In this document: positions 24,468 through 38,239 of the stretch, piece after piece | Numbering within the stretch: position 1 is the stretch's first letter | Layout: every line of letters begins with the position of its first letter | Assembly (NCBI GenBank): GCA_028274465.1 | Contig: CM051456.1 | Location: 126,992,880 to 127,056,879 of the forward strand | Direction: 5' to 3' | DNA length: 64,000 nucleotides | Origin: Plantago ovata | Taxonomy: Eukaryota; Streptophyta; Magnoliopsida; Lamiales; Plantaginaceae | The notes under the pieces: generated by a model | The model's database searches: none | The model's input: the letters and a program-made list of their open reading frames with translations, nothing else | What the model was told of the DNA's origin: nothing | Made by a program: the position numbers and the translations under genes

Positions 24468-24897
24468 AATATGCTCACCCGATCCTTGTCTCCTAATTGC
24501 CAGTTAACTGGTATTTGGTACTTGCAAGTCAACATGTCAGATACTCAACATTTCTCCTGATGTGTGCCAGTTAACTGGTGTTCCGTACTTGTAAGTGTGC
24601 AGTCTCTATTTTTATCAATAGTGTGGATATTTTTATTTTATGCTACTTTAGATGTCAATTTTCACTCATGAAATTGTGGACTTGTAGTTATGTCAGGGGG
24701 GAAATAGCATGGCTGGTAATATAAAGACAACATAGGTAACTTCACTATACAAGCTTCGAGATCTTGTAAGTTCTGTGCACTTGACTTCGATGCAACCTAA
24801 TTAACGTTCATTCTAAATCATTCGACCATTGCTTATTTCAGGGATATCTCATACAATCAGATCACTGGAGAGATTCCATACTGCAATGCTATAAATT
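24468..24897 (+). pseudogene. ERECTA-like LRR receptor kinase exon fragments
   Basis: Three short blocks match the ectodomain of ERECTA/ERL receptor kinases: one containing CQLTGIWYLQV (near 24510), a second near-copy SPDVCQLTGVPYL (about 24556-24594), and DISYNQITGEIPY (about 24842-24880). In ERECTA these lie in neighbouring repeats in the same order. Stops and frame breaks separate them. No kinase part is present. Fossil fragments only. Confidence 0.62.
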
Positions 24898-25314
24898 GTT
24901 TAAAATTGAGTTTTTATTCTTTTTTAACAACAGAATATATTACTTATCAACTACTTGAGTTGCTACCTGGTAAGTTGTTTAAAATTTATTTAACAATGAA
25001 CTCTTGTGAGACGATTTCTGTACAGATCGAGCATGTAACTTGATTGTGACTAACTGTTTAAACTAATTATTGTTTTGTTATTGGAATCAAGTTTTTAGTT
25101 TTGAGATGGATAAGTGTACTGTCCTAATATAGTAATATAGAGAAAAGAAACTACCAATCTGATTCTGTGGTTTCTGGTTCATGCAGCTTTGTTAACATCA
25201 ACTCGATCGCCATTGAGCTCAACAGTCCTATATATAGAAGTGATGGAACAAACAACTGTACATGAGCAGTTTATCATCTTGCTGGTTATCTTTACCATGA
25301 TTTGGATTCTTATA

Positions 25315-27412
25315 ACTATAAAGAGCACTGAAAGCAGTTAAGCATAGTTAATTTGGCGAACCTGATGGACCCAGGTAAAAACATCGAGGAAACATGCGTA
25401 GGAAGTATCGCATTGCTGGTTTGACATCTGAACCCACGAGAGATTTGACGGAAGGGCAAAATGCACTTTCCTGAATTTGTCATCTGATCGTATTCCACAT
25501 TCAAATTTGTATTACTGTTTGTGTCATGTTTTTTTGTTTAGATTTCCAGTTGATGATCTTGGCACAAAGAAGTATATGTTATTGTATACTACCGAGAGAA
25601 ATATGGGATTGTTATTCGACATAATCAGTTGCCTTGTTGGCAATTTGGAAATCCTGAGAAGCTAAATTATTTGCCAATGGAGGTTTGTTTTACTTCCTTT
25701 CAGTTAGCTCGTTTTGACTGGAAACGATTGCGGACTCTTAGGTGAAATTTTTTATGTGTTCGTTAGGTGTGTAAGATTGTGGAAGGCCAGAGGTACCCAA
25801 AAAATTGAATGAACGACAAACTTCTGCACTTCTCAAAGTCACATGCCAAAGGCCTGTAGAGCGGGAGGAGGAGATTATTAAGGTTTGTTTATATCTTTCA
25901 TGAAAATCTCCGATTGCGTGATCCTGTTAGCGTGTTGTCAGCTTTTTTCTGATTCCAGTTATTTCTAAGTTTCTTCAAGAAAAATAACTTTTTCTTTCCT
26001 TCTTTAGATTATTACGCCAAAGAATTTGGCATCAAAAATTGAGACTAAACTGGTAACGGTTGATGCTCGGGTTCTGCAGCCTCCTAGGGTAATGAAAATG
26101 CCATTAGTATGTAATTTACTTGGTTCTTTGCTAGTAAATACTAAAACTTCTACAACCTGCAGCTCACATATAATCCTTCAGGCCGGGAGCGGGATTGTAT
26201 CCTCAAGTTGGGCAATGGAACAGGATGAACAAGGTAACAAAACCACCAAAACACTGATGATGCCTGCTTATGTATTAGTAGGTCTTTTTCTAATTTGATT
26301 TCCATTGTGCAGAAAATGTTTCAAGGAGGCAGAGTGGACAATTGGATATGCATTAATTTTGTGCAGAATGTACGTGGAGATGCGGTTCAGAATTTTTGCC
26401 GAGAACTTGCTAACATGTGCAACACTTCTGGCGTGGTATGTCATTGTACATTTTTCCTTCTTTGATTGGTCACCCCAGCTCTCTGTGGAGCATCTACATG
26501 TGACTACAATATATGAATTTGTTGTTTTGCTGTAGCCTTTTAATCCCCATCATGTGTTTCCGTTCTTCACTAGTCGGCCAGGTTCCATAAAAAAAACTCT
26601 GGAGAGGCTTCGAGGGAAGGAGCTCAACTTGTTAATTGCTATATTACCGGACAAAAATTGCCATCTTCATGTAACAAGGCTCTGGATATTCAAATATTGT
26701 CCTTCCATTTTTGTGACGGTTGATCCAATGCTTACTGTAGAATTTGTGGTTTTATATCTGTTAATGTTTATTAGGTAATTTTAAGAGGATCTGTGAGAAC
26801 TCGGGATTGTTTCCCTATGTTGTCTTGCGAAGAATGCCTTCAAAATGAACAGACAGTATCTTGCTAATGTTTCTCTGAAGATTAATGTTACAGTTGGTGG
26901 AAGTAACAATGTGCTGAGTGATGCATTAGATCGATCGGCATATTCCTATTGTTAGTACGAAGATTACTATCATATGTGGGGTTGATGTGACACATCCCAG
27001 CCCAGGAGAGGATTCCAGTCCATCCATCGCTGCTGTAAGGGCACCTAATTCATTTTATTTTTCAAGATCCTTATGTTGTATTGTTTGTTTCTCTAGTGAG
27101 TTTATTTATATCTTGTTATTATTTGTATCAGGTTGTTGCATCTCAGGATGTTCATATGACAAAATATGCTGCTCGGGTTAGTGCTCAAACCCATAGAGAG
27201 GAGATAATCCAAGATTTAAGGTGCTATGGTCAGGTATGACTTCTATCAGATAGAAAGTCCAATACAGTTTCCAGATTTAAGTTTTGCAATTTTGTTCTAT
27301 TCTTTGTCAGTTTGTTGGCATTGAACTATTTCTTCTGTATTCAGGGAATTGCTGATTTCATTCAAAGATGCTACCAGGCTATCCCCAGCAAAGATTGTTT
27401 TCTATAGGTGAG
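25315..27412 (+). pseudogene. Argonaute pseudogene (AGO1/5/10 clade)
   Basis: Argonautes bind small RNAs through PAZ and PIWI domains. Ordered exon remnants read HRGNMRRKYRIAGLTSEP (25383), FPVDDLGTKK (25543), then after a frame break a NYLPME-like block (25670), KIVEGQRY (25770), KNLASKIETKLVTVDARVL (26018), GGRVDNWICINFVQNVRG (26325), LERLRGKELNLLIAILPDK (26595), [18 protein letters not shown] (26980), SAQTHREEIIQDL (27180) and an FYR-like end near 27405. The order is the normal PAZ-to-PIWI order, with intron positions kept. Frameshifts and stops are present in several blocks. The sequence stops after the first catalytic Asp region and lacks the remaining tetrad residues. Not functional as a protein. 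It shares strand and neighbourhood with the ERECTA-like fragments. Confidence 0.88.
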
Positions 27413-28689
27413 ATTATGATTCGATTGACAAAATTCTCTTTTCGTTTTATCATTTTTCTTGCTTTCAATTTTGCTAATTTATATATACTTGGCTCTTTGA
27501 CGTCATTCAGGTAGGTACACACATGTGATCAGTAGGTTCAGGTTCTATCCCTTGACTTCTTTTGCAGGTAATTGTTTATCATCTTGCTGGTTATCCTCTC
27601 TGAACCTACTGGTTTATGGCATCATGTTACTGGTTTATGTTGCTCGTCTGGAATGATAATCAGAACTCCTCTGGATACATAACTTTTGTGAATATATAAG
27701 TTATTTTTGTCATGCATATATATTTCTTGATGATGTTTTGGCTGTATGATGCCACACAGTAGGACAAATTGTTTGGAATAGGAATTACTTTTGTTGGGCT
27801 GCAGGAAGAATCTCAATGGAAACACTTGAAACAGTCTGAGGAATGAATCGATTCCCTTAGTACTTAAGACTTATGACCTATGCTTAAATGTATATGTGGA
27901 GCATTCCTAACTATGTGGTCCATGAAGTTAGTTATAAACCTGGTTTATGTAAGAATTTTCTCCCATCTGGTGAGTGACTCTGCCAAGTGCACGAGTTGCT
28001 AATACATGGAACAATACATTTTCAGGTTGTACACACGTGATCAGTATATTCACGGAGGGGCTATCGCTGTGATTGTTTTGCTATTTGTCCAATGGCACTT
28101 TTCCTCACTAACTTAACTTTTTTAAGACCCAAAAAATTTCCTCTGTTGAAATCCCAGAATAGAATTGAAAATTCGGCGGTATTTTGCCGCCGATAAAGTA
28201 TCTTTCATGTCTCTCACTCTCACCATTTCAAATTCCTTCTTGTGTTTTCTCAATATTCCATTTCAAATTCTCTCTCACAATTTTATTTGCTATCTTTCCT
28301 ATCTAGTATCTACCCCCTAAAATAACGATGGATAAAACTTTGAACACACATGAAACAAACAAATGAAGCAAATTAATCTACTCAAATTTTCTATATAATT
28401 TGTCTAATTTTTTTATATTCCCTAATCATTTTCCAATATGGCAAGAGCTAGCCACCACCTTTCACTTCTTCCATATTATTCGCAGCATAAACAAATATCT
28501 CACCTCAAACTTACCTACATAAATATAGCAATCCATAACCATCCACCCTTACTTTCTCTCTCATCATCACCATCTCTCTCTCTCTAAACTACACAACAAA
28601 AATAACCATTAGTTCATTATTATGCTCCATATCCCATCTCTGCTATCTCTCTGACAACAACCCCAGCATTACTGCTCCTCTGGTCGGAA
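27413..28689. other. Intergenic DNA and promoter/5'UTR of the unc-13-like gene
   Basis: Two related blocks contain acacatgtgatcagtaggttca (about 27516) and acacacgtgatcagtatattca (about 28031), and gtttatcatcttgctggttatc at 27574 repeats one at about 25268. The last 100 bp before the next ATG are rich in CT repeats (28570-28590), typical of a plant 5'UTR. No separate gene was seen. Confidence 0.55.
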
Positions 28690-31600
28690 ATGGCTGACCA
28701 TTTCCGCCCATCCGAACCAGACTCGAGATCCGATAACAATATTCCCTGCCCTTTCCCCAAGCTCGACGGCCTCGACCGCGATGACTACTGTGAGGCCGCC
28801 TATGAGATATTCTTCTCGGCCTGTCGGGCCTCGCCAGGGTTCGGGAGTCGTAGCCCCATCACAAACTACAACTTCGGAGATGATGGTGCAAGTGATGGAA
28901 ATGGTACCTCATCACCGAGGACCAAGGGGGTGGGAATGGCGGTGACGAGCAGGGTCAAGGGGGCTTTGGGGTTGAAAATGATGAAGAGTCCACCGTCTTC
29001 GAGGAGGACGAGCTCGCTTGGGGAGAATAATGTCTCGCCGTCTTCCCCGATGGCTAGCCCAAGGACACCATCATTTACGGTGTCACAGGTGGGGAAGGGG
29101 AGGGTGAGGCGGCCTATGACCTCTGCGGAGATTATGAGGCAGCAGATGAAGGTTACGGAGCAGAGTGACAATCGGTTACGTAAAACTCTCATGAGGACCC
29201 TTGTTGGACAAGTACGTATACATATACACTAATCTTTTCTTTTTAAATGTTAGGGGTGTAATACGGTTTATGAATTCTGCAGGACCTACATGCTCATAAA
29301 CATGTGCACATCTTCAAAACTTTTGCATATATACTCAAAGTTAAATCAATATAGAGTCTATATATATATATTAATGTTATTCTGGACTAAGATGGTTTAA
29401 TTTGATCAGATTGGTAGGCGAGCAGAGACGATAATCCTTCCGGTCGAGTTGCTCCGCCATTTGAAACCAACAGAATTCAGCGATGCCGAAGAGTATCATC
29501 TCTGGCAGAAACGCCAGATGAAGATCCTTGAGGCGGGTCTTTTACTACACCCTTCAGTTCCTTTAGCGAAAAATGACACATCCGCGGTGAAACTCCACGA
29601 AATTATTCAGTCTTCCGAGGCTAAGCCCATGGACACAGGAAAGAATTCGGAAACCTTGAAGACTCTTGTCAACTGTATAACAGCCTTGGCATGGAGAAGT
29701 CCCGAGGAAGAAAGCACTGATGTTCCTCACTGGGCAGATGGATACCCTCTCAACGTTCATATCTACGTCGCCTTGTTGTCATCAATTTTTGATGTGAAAG
29801 ATGAGACGTTGGTTTTGGATGAAGTTGATGAGATGCTGGAGCTTATGAAGAAAACTTGGCCTATACTTGGAATCAATAGGCCTATTCATAATTTGTGTTT
29901 TGCTTGGGTGTTTTTCGAGCAATATGTCAAAACAGGACAGGTGGAACATGATCTTCTTGGTGCGTCGCTTACTATGTTAAATGAAGTAGCAACAGATGCT
30001 AAGAGAGTTGAAAGAGAGCCACTCTATATGAAGATGCTTGCGTGTGTTTTGACAACAATGAAGAGCTGGGTTGACAAGCGATTGATGGATTATCATGTGA
30101 CTTATGATAGACTAACAGTTGGACTGATGGAAAACATAATCCCTTTGTCCTTTTTGATTAAAAAGATACTACAAGACGACGCCCATTGTTGTTGTGGCAT
30201 TTCACAAGAGAAGGCTGATCTTGGGGATGATTCAACTAGAAATCTGGTTGATCAGTACATTCAATCATCACTACGAAATGAATGCGCCAAGGTTCATTCG
30301 CTAAGTTCTATTTCATACCATGCTTTTGTTTTAAAGAGAAAAAAAACTCGTCCTCTTCGTTTTTATTTGATTTTTCATCATTGGAAATGATTAACAGATG
30401 CTGGAAGAACAAAAAACTAAGGTGACAACAAATATGGAAATACAAGAAGTAACCGAGATGCTGAACATATTGGCTAGAGAAACCGAAGAATTAGCTTCAA
30501 AGGAGAAGGATATTTTCAGCCCTTTTCTCAGGAAATGGCAACCATATGCTGCTGGAGTTGCTGCCGTGACGCTTCACACTTGTTATGGAGCATTGCTAAA
30601 AAAGTATCTAATAGGCACTCCCTCAGCCATTAATGAAACCATCTTGGTATTGCTAAGGGCTGGGAAGCTCGAGAAGGTGTTGTTACAGATGGTGGTTGAG
30701 GAGTCTGTAGGATGTAAGGAAGGAGGAAAAACAATTCTGAAAAATATGGTTCCTTATGACATTGATGCAGTCATTCTTAGGCTATTGAAGCAGTGGATTC
30801 AAGAAAGATTGATGAAGGCCAAAGAGTGTCTGCAAAAGTCCAAGGAAATGGAAGTAAGAAATGTATTAATTTGTTTATAATGTCAATATTAAAGTCTTTC
30901 TTCTATAGGTGAAAGTCATTTTGTTATGTGCATGTTTTGCAGACATGGAACCCCAAGTCGAAAATTGAGCCGCACGCTCAATCTGCTACAGAACTGGTTA
31001 GAATTGCCAGGGAATCATTAGAAAATTTCTTTGCTATTCCTGTTAATATATCAGAGAACTTACTTTATGAACTTGCTGATGGTTTGGAGAAACTGTTTCA
31101 AGACTACTCTGCATTTGTTGCATCATGTGGTAAGAATTCAACGTGTCCTTTCAAACTTTTAGTTTCATTTCTTAATAATAGAGTGTTCATGAAACTTTTT
31201 TTTTCTTCCTTTGTTTCAGGATCAATGCAAAGCTATCTACCTACACTTCCTCCCCTAACAAGATGCGGTAGAGAATCGAAATTTTTAAGGTTGTGGAGAA
31301 TAGCTGGATGCAATGTAGGAATTGAAGATCCAAAGAATGAAACAATTCATGAAGTAAATGATCCACGCCGTTCAACAAGTCGTGGAACACAACGCATATA
31401 CATACGTCTCAACACATTACATTACCTTTTGGCACAGCTCAATGCCCTTGACAAGACAATAGCTTTATCTCCAAATGTCAACCCATCCCCGAAAAGTAGA
31501 TTTGGCAATAGAAAGAAACTCGGCAGCTCCTACTTTGAGCTTAGTCGGGTTGCCATACAAGCATCCTGCCAGCTTGTGTCAGAAGTTGCTGCATATCGTC

Positions 31601-32196
31601 TGATCTTCATGGACTCAAGTTCGGTATTCTATGAAAGTCTGTATGCTGGTGATGTAGCGAATGCACGAATTTGGCCAGCATTGAGAATACTTAAACAGAA
31701 TCTCTCTCTTTTATCCTCAGTTGTAACTGAACGAGCCCAAGCTCTAGTACTAAAAGAAGTAATGAAGGCTTCGTTCCATGCCTACTTAACAGTTTTATTA
31801 GCTGGCGGTAGCAGCAGAATTTTTGATTCTTTGGATCATCATATGATCGAGGAGGATTTCAAGAACTTGAAGCGAGTGTTTTATACATGCTCGGAAGGTT
31901 TGATATCAGAAGACGCGGTTGACAGGGAAGCTGAGATTGTTGAGGGGGTGGTTACCTTGATGGGACAGTCTACTGAACAACTGATCGAAGATTTCAGCAT
32001 TGCGACTTGTGAGACGAGTGGGATTGGTGTTATGGGTGGTTTGGGGCAGAAGTTACTTATGCCACCTACCACCGGGAAATGGAATAGATCAGATCCCAAT
32101 ACTATATTGAGGGTATTGTGCTATAGAAACGATGGAGCTGCTAACGACTTCCTGAAGAGAACGTTCAAGTTAGCGAAGAGGAAGGGATCACGTTGA
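28690..32196 (+). CDS. Protein unc-13 homologue (DUF810, PATROL1-like)
   Basis: Plant members of this family carry a Munc13-type MUN domain. The best-studied one, PATROL1, promotes delivery of a proton pump to the plasma membrane in guard cells. Five exons (28690-29211, 29410-30291, 30398-30853, 30943-31129, 31220-32196) join in phase to 1007 aa, about the family length. The N-terminus has the conserved plant block LDRDDYCEAAYEIFFSACRA, a Ser/Pro-rich linker, and PMTSAEIMRQQMKV. The middle reads WADGYPLNVHIYVALLSSIF and the MHD region includes TQRIYIRLNTLHYLLAQLN. The C-terminus has the MHD2-like VVTLMGQSTEQLIEDF and ends KLAKRKGSR. No breaks were seen. The specific cargo of this paralogue cannot be inferred. 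Confidence 0.95.
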
Positions 32197-32885
32197 TGTG
32201 AAACTAGCGGAGCGACTTGCTTTTGTTTGCTGCAGATGTTGGAACAATATACCAAAAACATAAATATAAACAAACAAACAAACAGACATGGTTTCAAGAA
32301 TCTGGAGCAAAATGTGAAGTGAGTTTCTTTGATTTGTACTTGCTTGTGTATGTAAAATTTCATATCTCAAGTCAAGATTATAGATTTGGGAGTGTTGTTT
32401 CAACTTTTTTTTTATGTGTTTTTCTTACTTTCTAGGCAATATTTGTTTGTATGGTTGGAAAAGAAGTTATGTTCTGTGTACAACCTGTGATGTTATTGTT
32501 AATATATTAGTAGTTAGTTAAAGTACTTGTAAAGACGGATTATTTCATTAGGAAATTTTGAAAATTTTGAAATCTTTTATATGCTCTGTCGTCTCTGATA
32601 AACTTTCATCATAATTAACTCCAGAAATATGACAGGCCTGGATATCATATCATGAGTAGATAACAGAGCCTAAGTATATACATATGAAAAGTGTGTATTG
32701 CATTGTTTTCCGCTTTGAACATGAAATGACACAATGCTAAACCAAAATCTAAAGCTAAAGAAAGCACTTTGTACAATAACAATCTTCTGTTTGATTAATT
32801 TTATTAGACAGAAAGGAAAGAAAAATGAATTTTGTGTGGAATTTTCCCCTTTTTCTTGAATCCTTCCTGCTGTTCATGTCTAGCA

Positions 32886-35800
32886 TTACGTCTCCGTTGC
32901 TTCTTCGCTACTCACCTTATGTGTCTTAGCCCCGTATTCTTCCTTAAGAACTTTCATCGAATCAGTAACTTCCGCCTTGTACACATAGAACTTTACCATG
33001 ACCAAGAAGAAAATGAAGTTCAGAAAGTTCAATACTGCGAAGAATGCATAGTAATAGTCCAAATGAGACTGGTTGAGATTATTTCTAACCCATCCTTCGT
33101 GATGATCGCCTCTTGTGATCCGTGAAACAGTCGATAAAAGAAAGCTACTAACGAAATTTCCAACTCCAAGGCTAGTCATAGAGTAAGATGTCCCCAAACT
33201 CTTCATACTTTCTGGTGCCTGGTCATAGAAAAACTCGATTTTTGCCACTTCAAGAAATGCATCAGCAGTCCCCATCAATATGAACTGGGGTAGTAAAACG
33301 AAGATGGACAAAGAAAGTGTTTCTCCATTTTCGACTAGGCCATCAGCCCTCGCGACACTAAGCCTATACCTTTCGGTTGATGAGGCGATAACCATGATAA
33401 TTATATGTATCACCATTCCAATTCCCATTCTCTGGAGTAGACTAATGCCTCTAGGGTTCTTTGTCCATCTTCGAACTATCGGTACAAAGTAACGATCGTA
33501 CAAAACGACCGATATTAGCATGGATAGTGTTACGAATCCGGCTAGACTTGCTGGTGGAATTTGAAAACCTCCAATGTGTCTGTGTAGGGTAGTTCCTTGC
33601 TTTACAAACAAGGTGTTAATTTGAGCAATCATTGTACTTGGGACAAAACTGGCTACCAAGATTGGGATCATCCTTAGCATTTGTTTGGTTTCCTCTACTT
33701 GAGTGACAGGGCATAGTAGCCATGGACTTGTTGAACCTGTTATCACACTAGCTTTGTTGAGAAATCTGTGGGGAAAAAAAACAACAGATAGAAGTGAGTC
33801 ATAAAAGCATGTAAAAGTAGGTCATTCACTTGTATGATAAGAAAGGACATGTAAGTCTCAAGAAATTTGGTCAAACCATGAACCATCATCTTTTAATATC
33901 CCAAACAGAAGTATGTGATTGGACCATGAAAGCCAATTTGATCCACCAACTTAAGCAAGAAGCAGATAATTAAATGTGATTAAAAAGGCACTCAAACTCA
34001 AAGCTGAAAATTGCTAAACTGGACCACAAGTCCACAACCTTTTAAGTTTTAAAAGTCAATAATGGATTAATGGTCCTACTCACTCAATTTTGCAAAATTG
34101 TCCAATAATATCTCTTGTCTTAGGATTTTTCTTCTTCTTAAAAGTCTCTATCAGTTTACTCTAAGTCTCAAGTATTTTAATTCGACTTATTAAATCCCTT
34201 GACAAATAAAATGGTGTAGTCAATTATGGCTGTTTTGGACAAATTCACCGCATAACAACACCACCACTCGATCACGTATTTGGTGTATTCCTTTAATTCG
34301 CAACACATACTCGTATTAAATATAAAAAATAACTAAATAATTTCATCTTATTCAACTGATCAAATTTTTAAATTAGTGATTGAGGTTAAGTGCAAACCTT
34401 AGTGTAGGCGTAGAATCAATTCGATACTTCCCCTTCGTGTACGCAACAAAATCGAGCTCGTATAGTTCTTTAGGATCACTAGGAACAGGCACGCTCCATT
34501 TCCTCAATGCAGCCACTATGACCCTAGCCATCTTCGTAAACGGGCTTCCCGTGGGTTTCTTATGCCTGTAGAACGGGGTACCCGCCAAGAAAATTACAAT
34601 CGAAATTGCCAGGCCGATTGTAGGAAGCCCATAACCCAGAGTCCAACCCACATTGTCCTGGATGTACACAAGCACCGTGTTTGCAAACAGTGTGCCAAGA
34701 AAGATGCTAAACATCCACCAGTTGAAGAAGGAAAGTTTGTGGTTCTTCTCCTTAGGGTCGTACTCGTCGAATTGGTCCGCTCCAATCGTGGAAATGTTAG
34801 GCTTTGTTCCGCCAGTGCCCAGTGCTAGTATGTAGAGTGCACCAAAGAACACAGCTAGTTGCAGTGTAGTGGCTTCAGGGCAATCTGTACCAGTTGGACA
34901 TGAAGCTGGCTTTAGAGGGTGTATTGTCACTGCTAGAGTTAGTAGGCCCAATCCCTGTCAAAGACAACACACATACATATCCTCACATATTTAGCGCCTT
35001 CCTAAACGTAACATATGTTCTTTCAACTTTCAAGCACAACCTTAAATGTATAAATGTATGTATTTATATACGGTATTAAATAAAACAATTTTGACTTGGT
35101 TATACCGAATAAGAATACGAATTCAAATGGATAACTTGGCAAGTCCTGTAACCAAAATGTATACAGTGGATAAAGCAAAACAAGAAATGACAGGCCAAGT
35201 AGGCTAACCATTTTTCTAAAGTAAACCATTTGACTGGCTTTTCTGTCATGTTGAACGACTTAGAGTACGTGACATTTAATGTATAATATGTCCTTTTATT
35301 GCCAAAATTTATGTCTTCATCAAGTTGAAATTCTTGTTTAAGATCCATTTGGACACAGTATAGTATATACTATAGTAGATACCAGTATATTCAAAAAGAC
35401 TGTCTAGTTTAATATAGATTGCTTCAAGTTTTGAAATTGAGTTGGAATTTGTCCTTTGATGGATAAATTAAATTAAACTATAGGTCGTTTGTCTTCTATT
35501 GCATATAAATACGGGAATTATATGATGAATTATCTTAAACCACGACAATTTGGAAGAAAATTTATGAGACTATATAACTATAAAACGTATCATAAAATTT
35601 TTGTGAGTGACCGTATAAAGTATAAACTTACTTAAAAAAAGCAAAGATGGTGTTATATTTTTAAGAACAATATAGATGTTTTTAAGTAAAATCAGATGAG
35701 GAACTAAGGGTGAGCATCGTGTTAAAAATACATTCTTCTAAGTAAAATGTCTATATGTTGTTAACATTATTAATTTTTTTAGAATTTGCTCGTAAGTAAT

Positions 35801-37836
35801 AAAATGCATGTATATATGTTGTTGACAATATTAATTTTCTCATGAACAATACCTAATGATCTATTATAAACACAAATACGTTCTATAAAATAACTCATAT
35901 GTTTGTACATCTATTTTCATATGAGGTGTATACGGTGTACTGGTCTTTTAGGAGACATATAATGAATTTAGTTGGTAAACAAGAAATAATCACACAATAG
36001 GATCAATTGTCAAAGAAATCGTGTACCATGAGTCCATGGCATGTGCATTTGCGGAGTTTGACTAGACATTTTCCCGGTCATACGTTACTAACTTTCGTTG
36101 ATTTTTAACAATATGATGAAGTATCATATCAATATTAATTCCGTAGCATGAAATAATTTCATATCATGTACGTAAAAGTTCGAAATTGTAGTATAGAGTC
36201 GGCAGGAATGCTTACACAAAGGTAGATAGCACTCGCAATGATGAAAGTCCAGTAGCGGCCTAAAACCGCATCCGCGACGTAAGCGCCCAAGATAGGGGTC
36301 ATCCAGATTGTTCCGACCCAGTAGGTGACGTTATTAGCCGATGTCACCGTCCCTTCATGCAGTTTCCTTGTTAAGTATATGAACAAATTTGAGGATATCC
36401 CATAATATGCCATCCTCTCAAACACCTCATACACTGCATCATTCGCACAAAAATACAATTACATTTGATTCATCACACATAATTAATGAATTCACACGCG
36501 GTGTGCGGTGTTGGATTTAGGGGTGCATCCGCCCTCCCCTAACATTTTAAATTCACGTATTTTAATCTTCAGTTTGGAAAGAATGTATGTTCCTTCTACC
36601 CACTTGAATTTCTAAAATAGTACTAGTATATGTTTGTACCTTTAAATATGCGAAGACTTCAAACTGACGAGAATTTGCAAAACCTAGCTAGTTATAAATT
36701 ATAATATTAATTTTATGGTAGAACTAGAACCCATGTTGTTCTTTAAGTAAAACTATGAAATCGAACTTAATATAAAATATCTAAGCAAATATGAATTTAA
36801 CTGAGTGTTTTAGATGAAAATAATTTAGTCTAATTAGTATAAGCCATGGAAATGGGTGCGATTAAACAGGGCAACTTTGTCATTCTTGACTTGGTCTTTG
36901 GATTATCATGCATGAATTTGTGGAGTAACTTATAAACTACGTCCGCCTACAAGAATCAATTAATATTAATCAAATACTTCTAGGACTTAAAAATGTTCAG
37001 TTACTTTATGAAGATTTTTTAACAAGTTTGGTGAGAACTTTACACCAAGTTTAGATGTGCTGTATTGTTTAGGTTCCAGAGTATAAGGATTAAAGTTATA
37101 GCTGAAGAAGACTTTTTGACGTGATCCATCATTTAATTATACCGGCCTGGTTTACGTACGAGACAAATGGATAATGAACCAGTGAGTATTATATTACTTT
37201 GTCCGCAATCATTATCACGTATTCGAAAATATCTTCCTCTCATAAAGGAAAACTATAGCATTGTTAATTAAAGATTATTACTAATCTTTAAGGACACGAA
37301 TATATATTTATGTTCTTCACATGGTAATGGTATATATGGACCCTGTACCATGTATTGTATACTCATGTGTTAATCCTATAATGAAATTTTACATTTAACA
37401 ACAACAACAAGAAGGAGCCTGTAGCTATAGCATGGAATGGGTACAGAACAGAGTTTAAGGTGCGAAATCCAACTATCTACATTAATTCTCCAATAATGAG
37501 CTTCAGGTTTAAGGTTAAGGGACAAGAAGTATTCGGTTTATGTGCAATGATGATAAATGAACAAAATACACATTGTTCTTGTTCGGTCTTTTTCAGTATT
37601 GAATAATTAATATAAATGAATAAATTTCACACCTCCTAAAAATTTCGAACTAGTATAAGATTAAGATAGATATACAATAAGTATATAAACCGAAAGTAAA
37701 AGAACTTACCAACAATGAAGGAACAAGCTGTCCATCCACCTCTCTTTGATCTGAGAATAGGATTTCCACGAAGATCAACAGTACCATCTTCTGTGTATCC
37801 ACGATCTTGATCACTATTTCCCTTCTCCACTTCCAT
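32886..37836 (-). CDS. NRT1/PTR family transporter (NPF5.2/PTR3-like)
   Basis: Proton-coupled transporter of the major facilitator superfamily; NPF members move nitrate, di/tripeptides or hormones, and the substrate is not predictable from sequence. Four exons (37836-37710, 36433-36216, 34954-34398, 33765-32886) join in phase to 593 aa. The ExxER proton-coupling motif is present in helix 1 (YEVFERMAYYG, E45, E48, R49). Further landmarks are VTYWVGTIWMTPILGAYVAD, LGTGGTKPNISTIGADQFDE (exon 3) and FLEVAKIEFFYDQAPESMKS (exon 4). The subgroup call rests on the N-terminal DGTVDLRGNPILRSKRGGW. The 5'UTR region has a GA/CT run (about 37892-37909). All four exons are intact; introns of about 1.3, 1.3 and 0.6 kb separate them. 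Confidence 0.94.
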
Positions 37837-38239
37837 ATTTCTAGCTAAGCTTGATGACTATATATTATATGGAGTAGTATCTTTTATGTGAAGAGAGAGA
37901 GAGAGAGAAGAAAAAAGAATGAAGGAGTTTTATGCTAATTGTAAAAGATACTTATTTAACTTATCCACTTTAATTTGTGATTCTAGCACGTATGTAAAGT
38001 GTCTTTTGCAAGTGTAGTTTGGCACTATAAAGCTCAACTCCTTTATATAGACTTGAACACTTTGACTTATTTTCGGTTTGAAGTCCAAACACGTACGAAT
38101 AAGTCTTCATCTTGGTTTGGAAATTTATGGCCTCTCCAGCAACTTGCACGTAGAATGGTGCCCACATTACACAGTGCTGATGAAATTCTGGCATGATTAT
38201 TGTTTTAAATACTAATAGTGCTGACTGGTCAAACATCTC

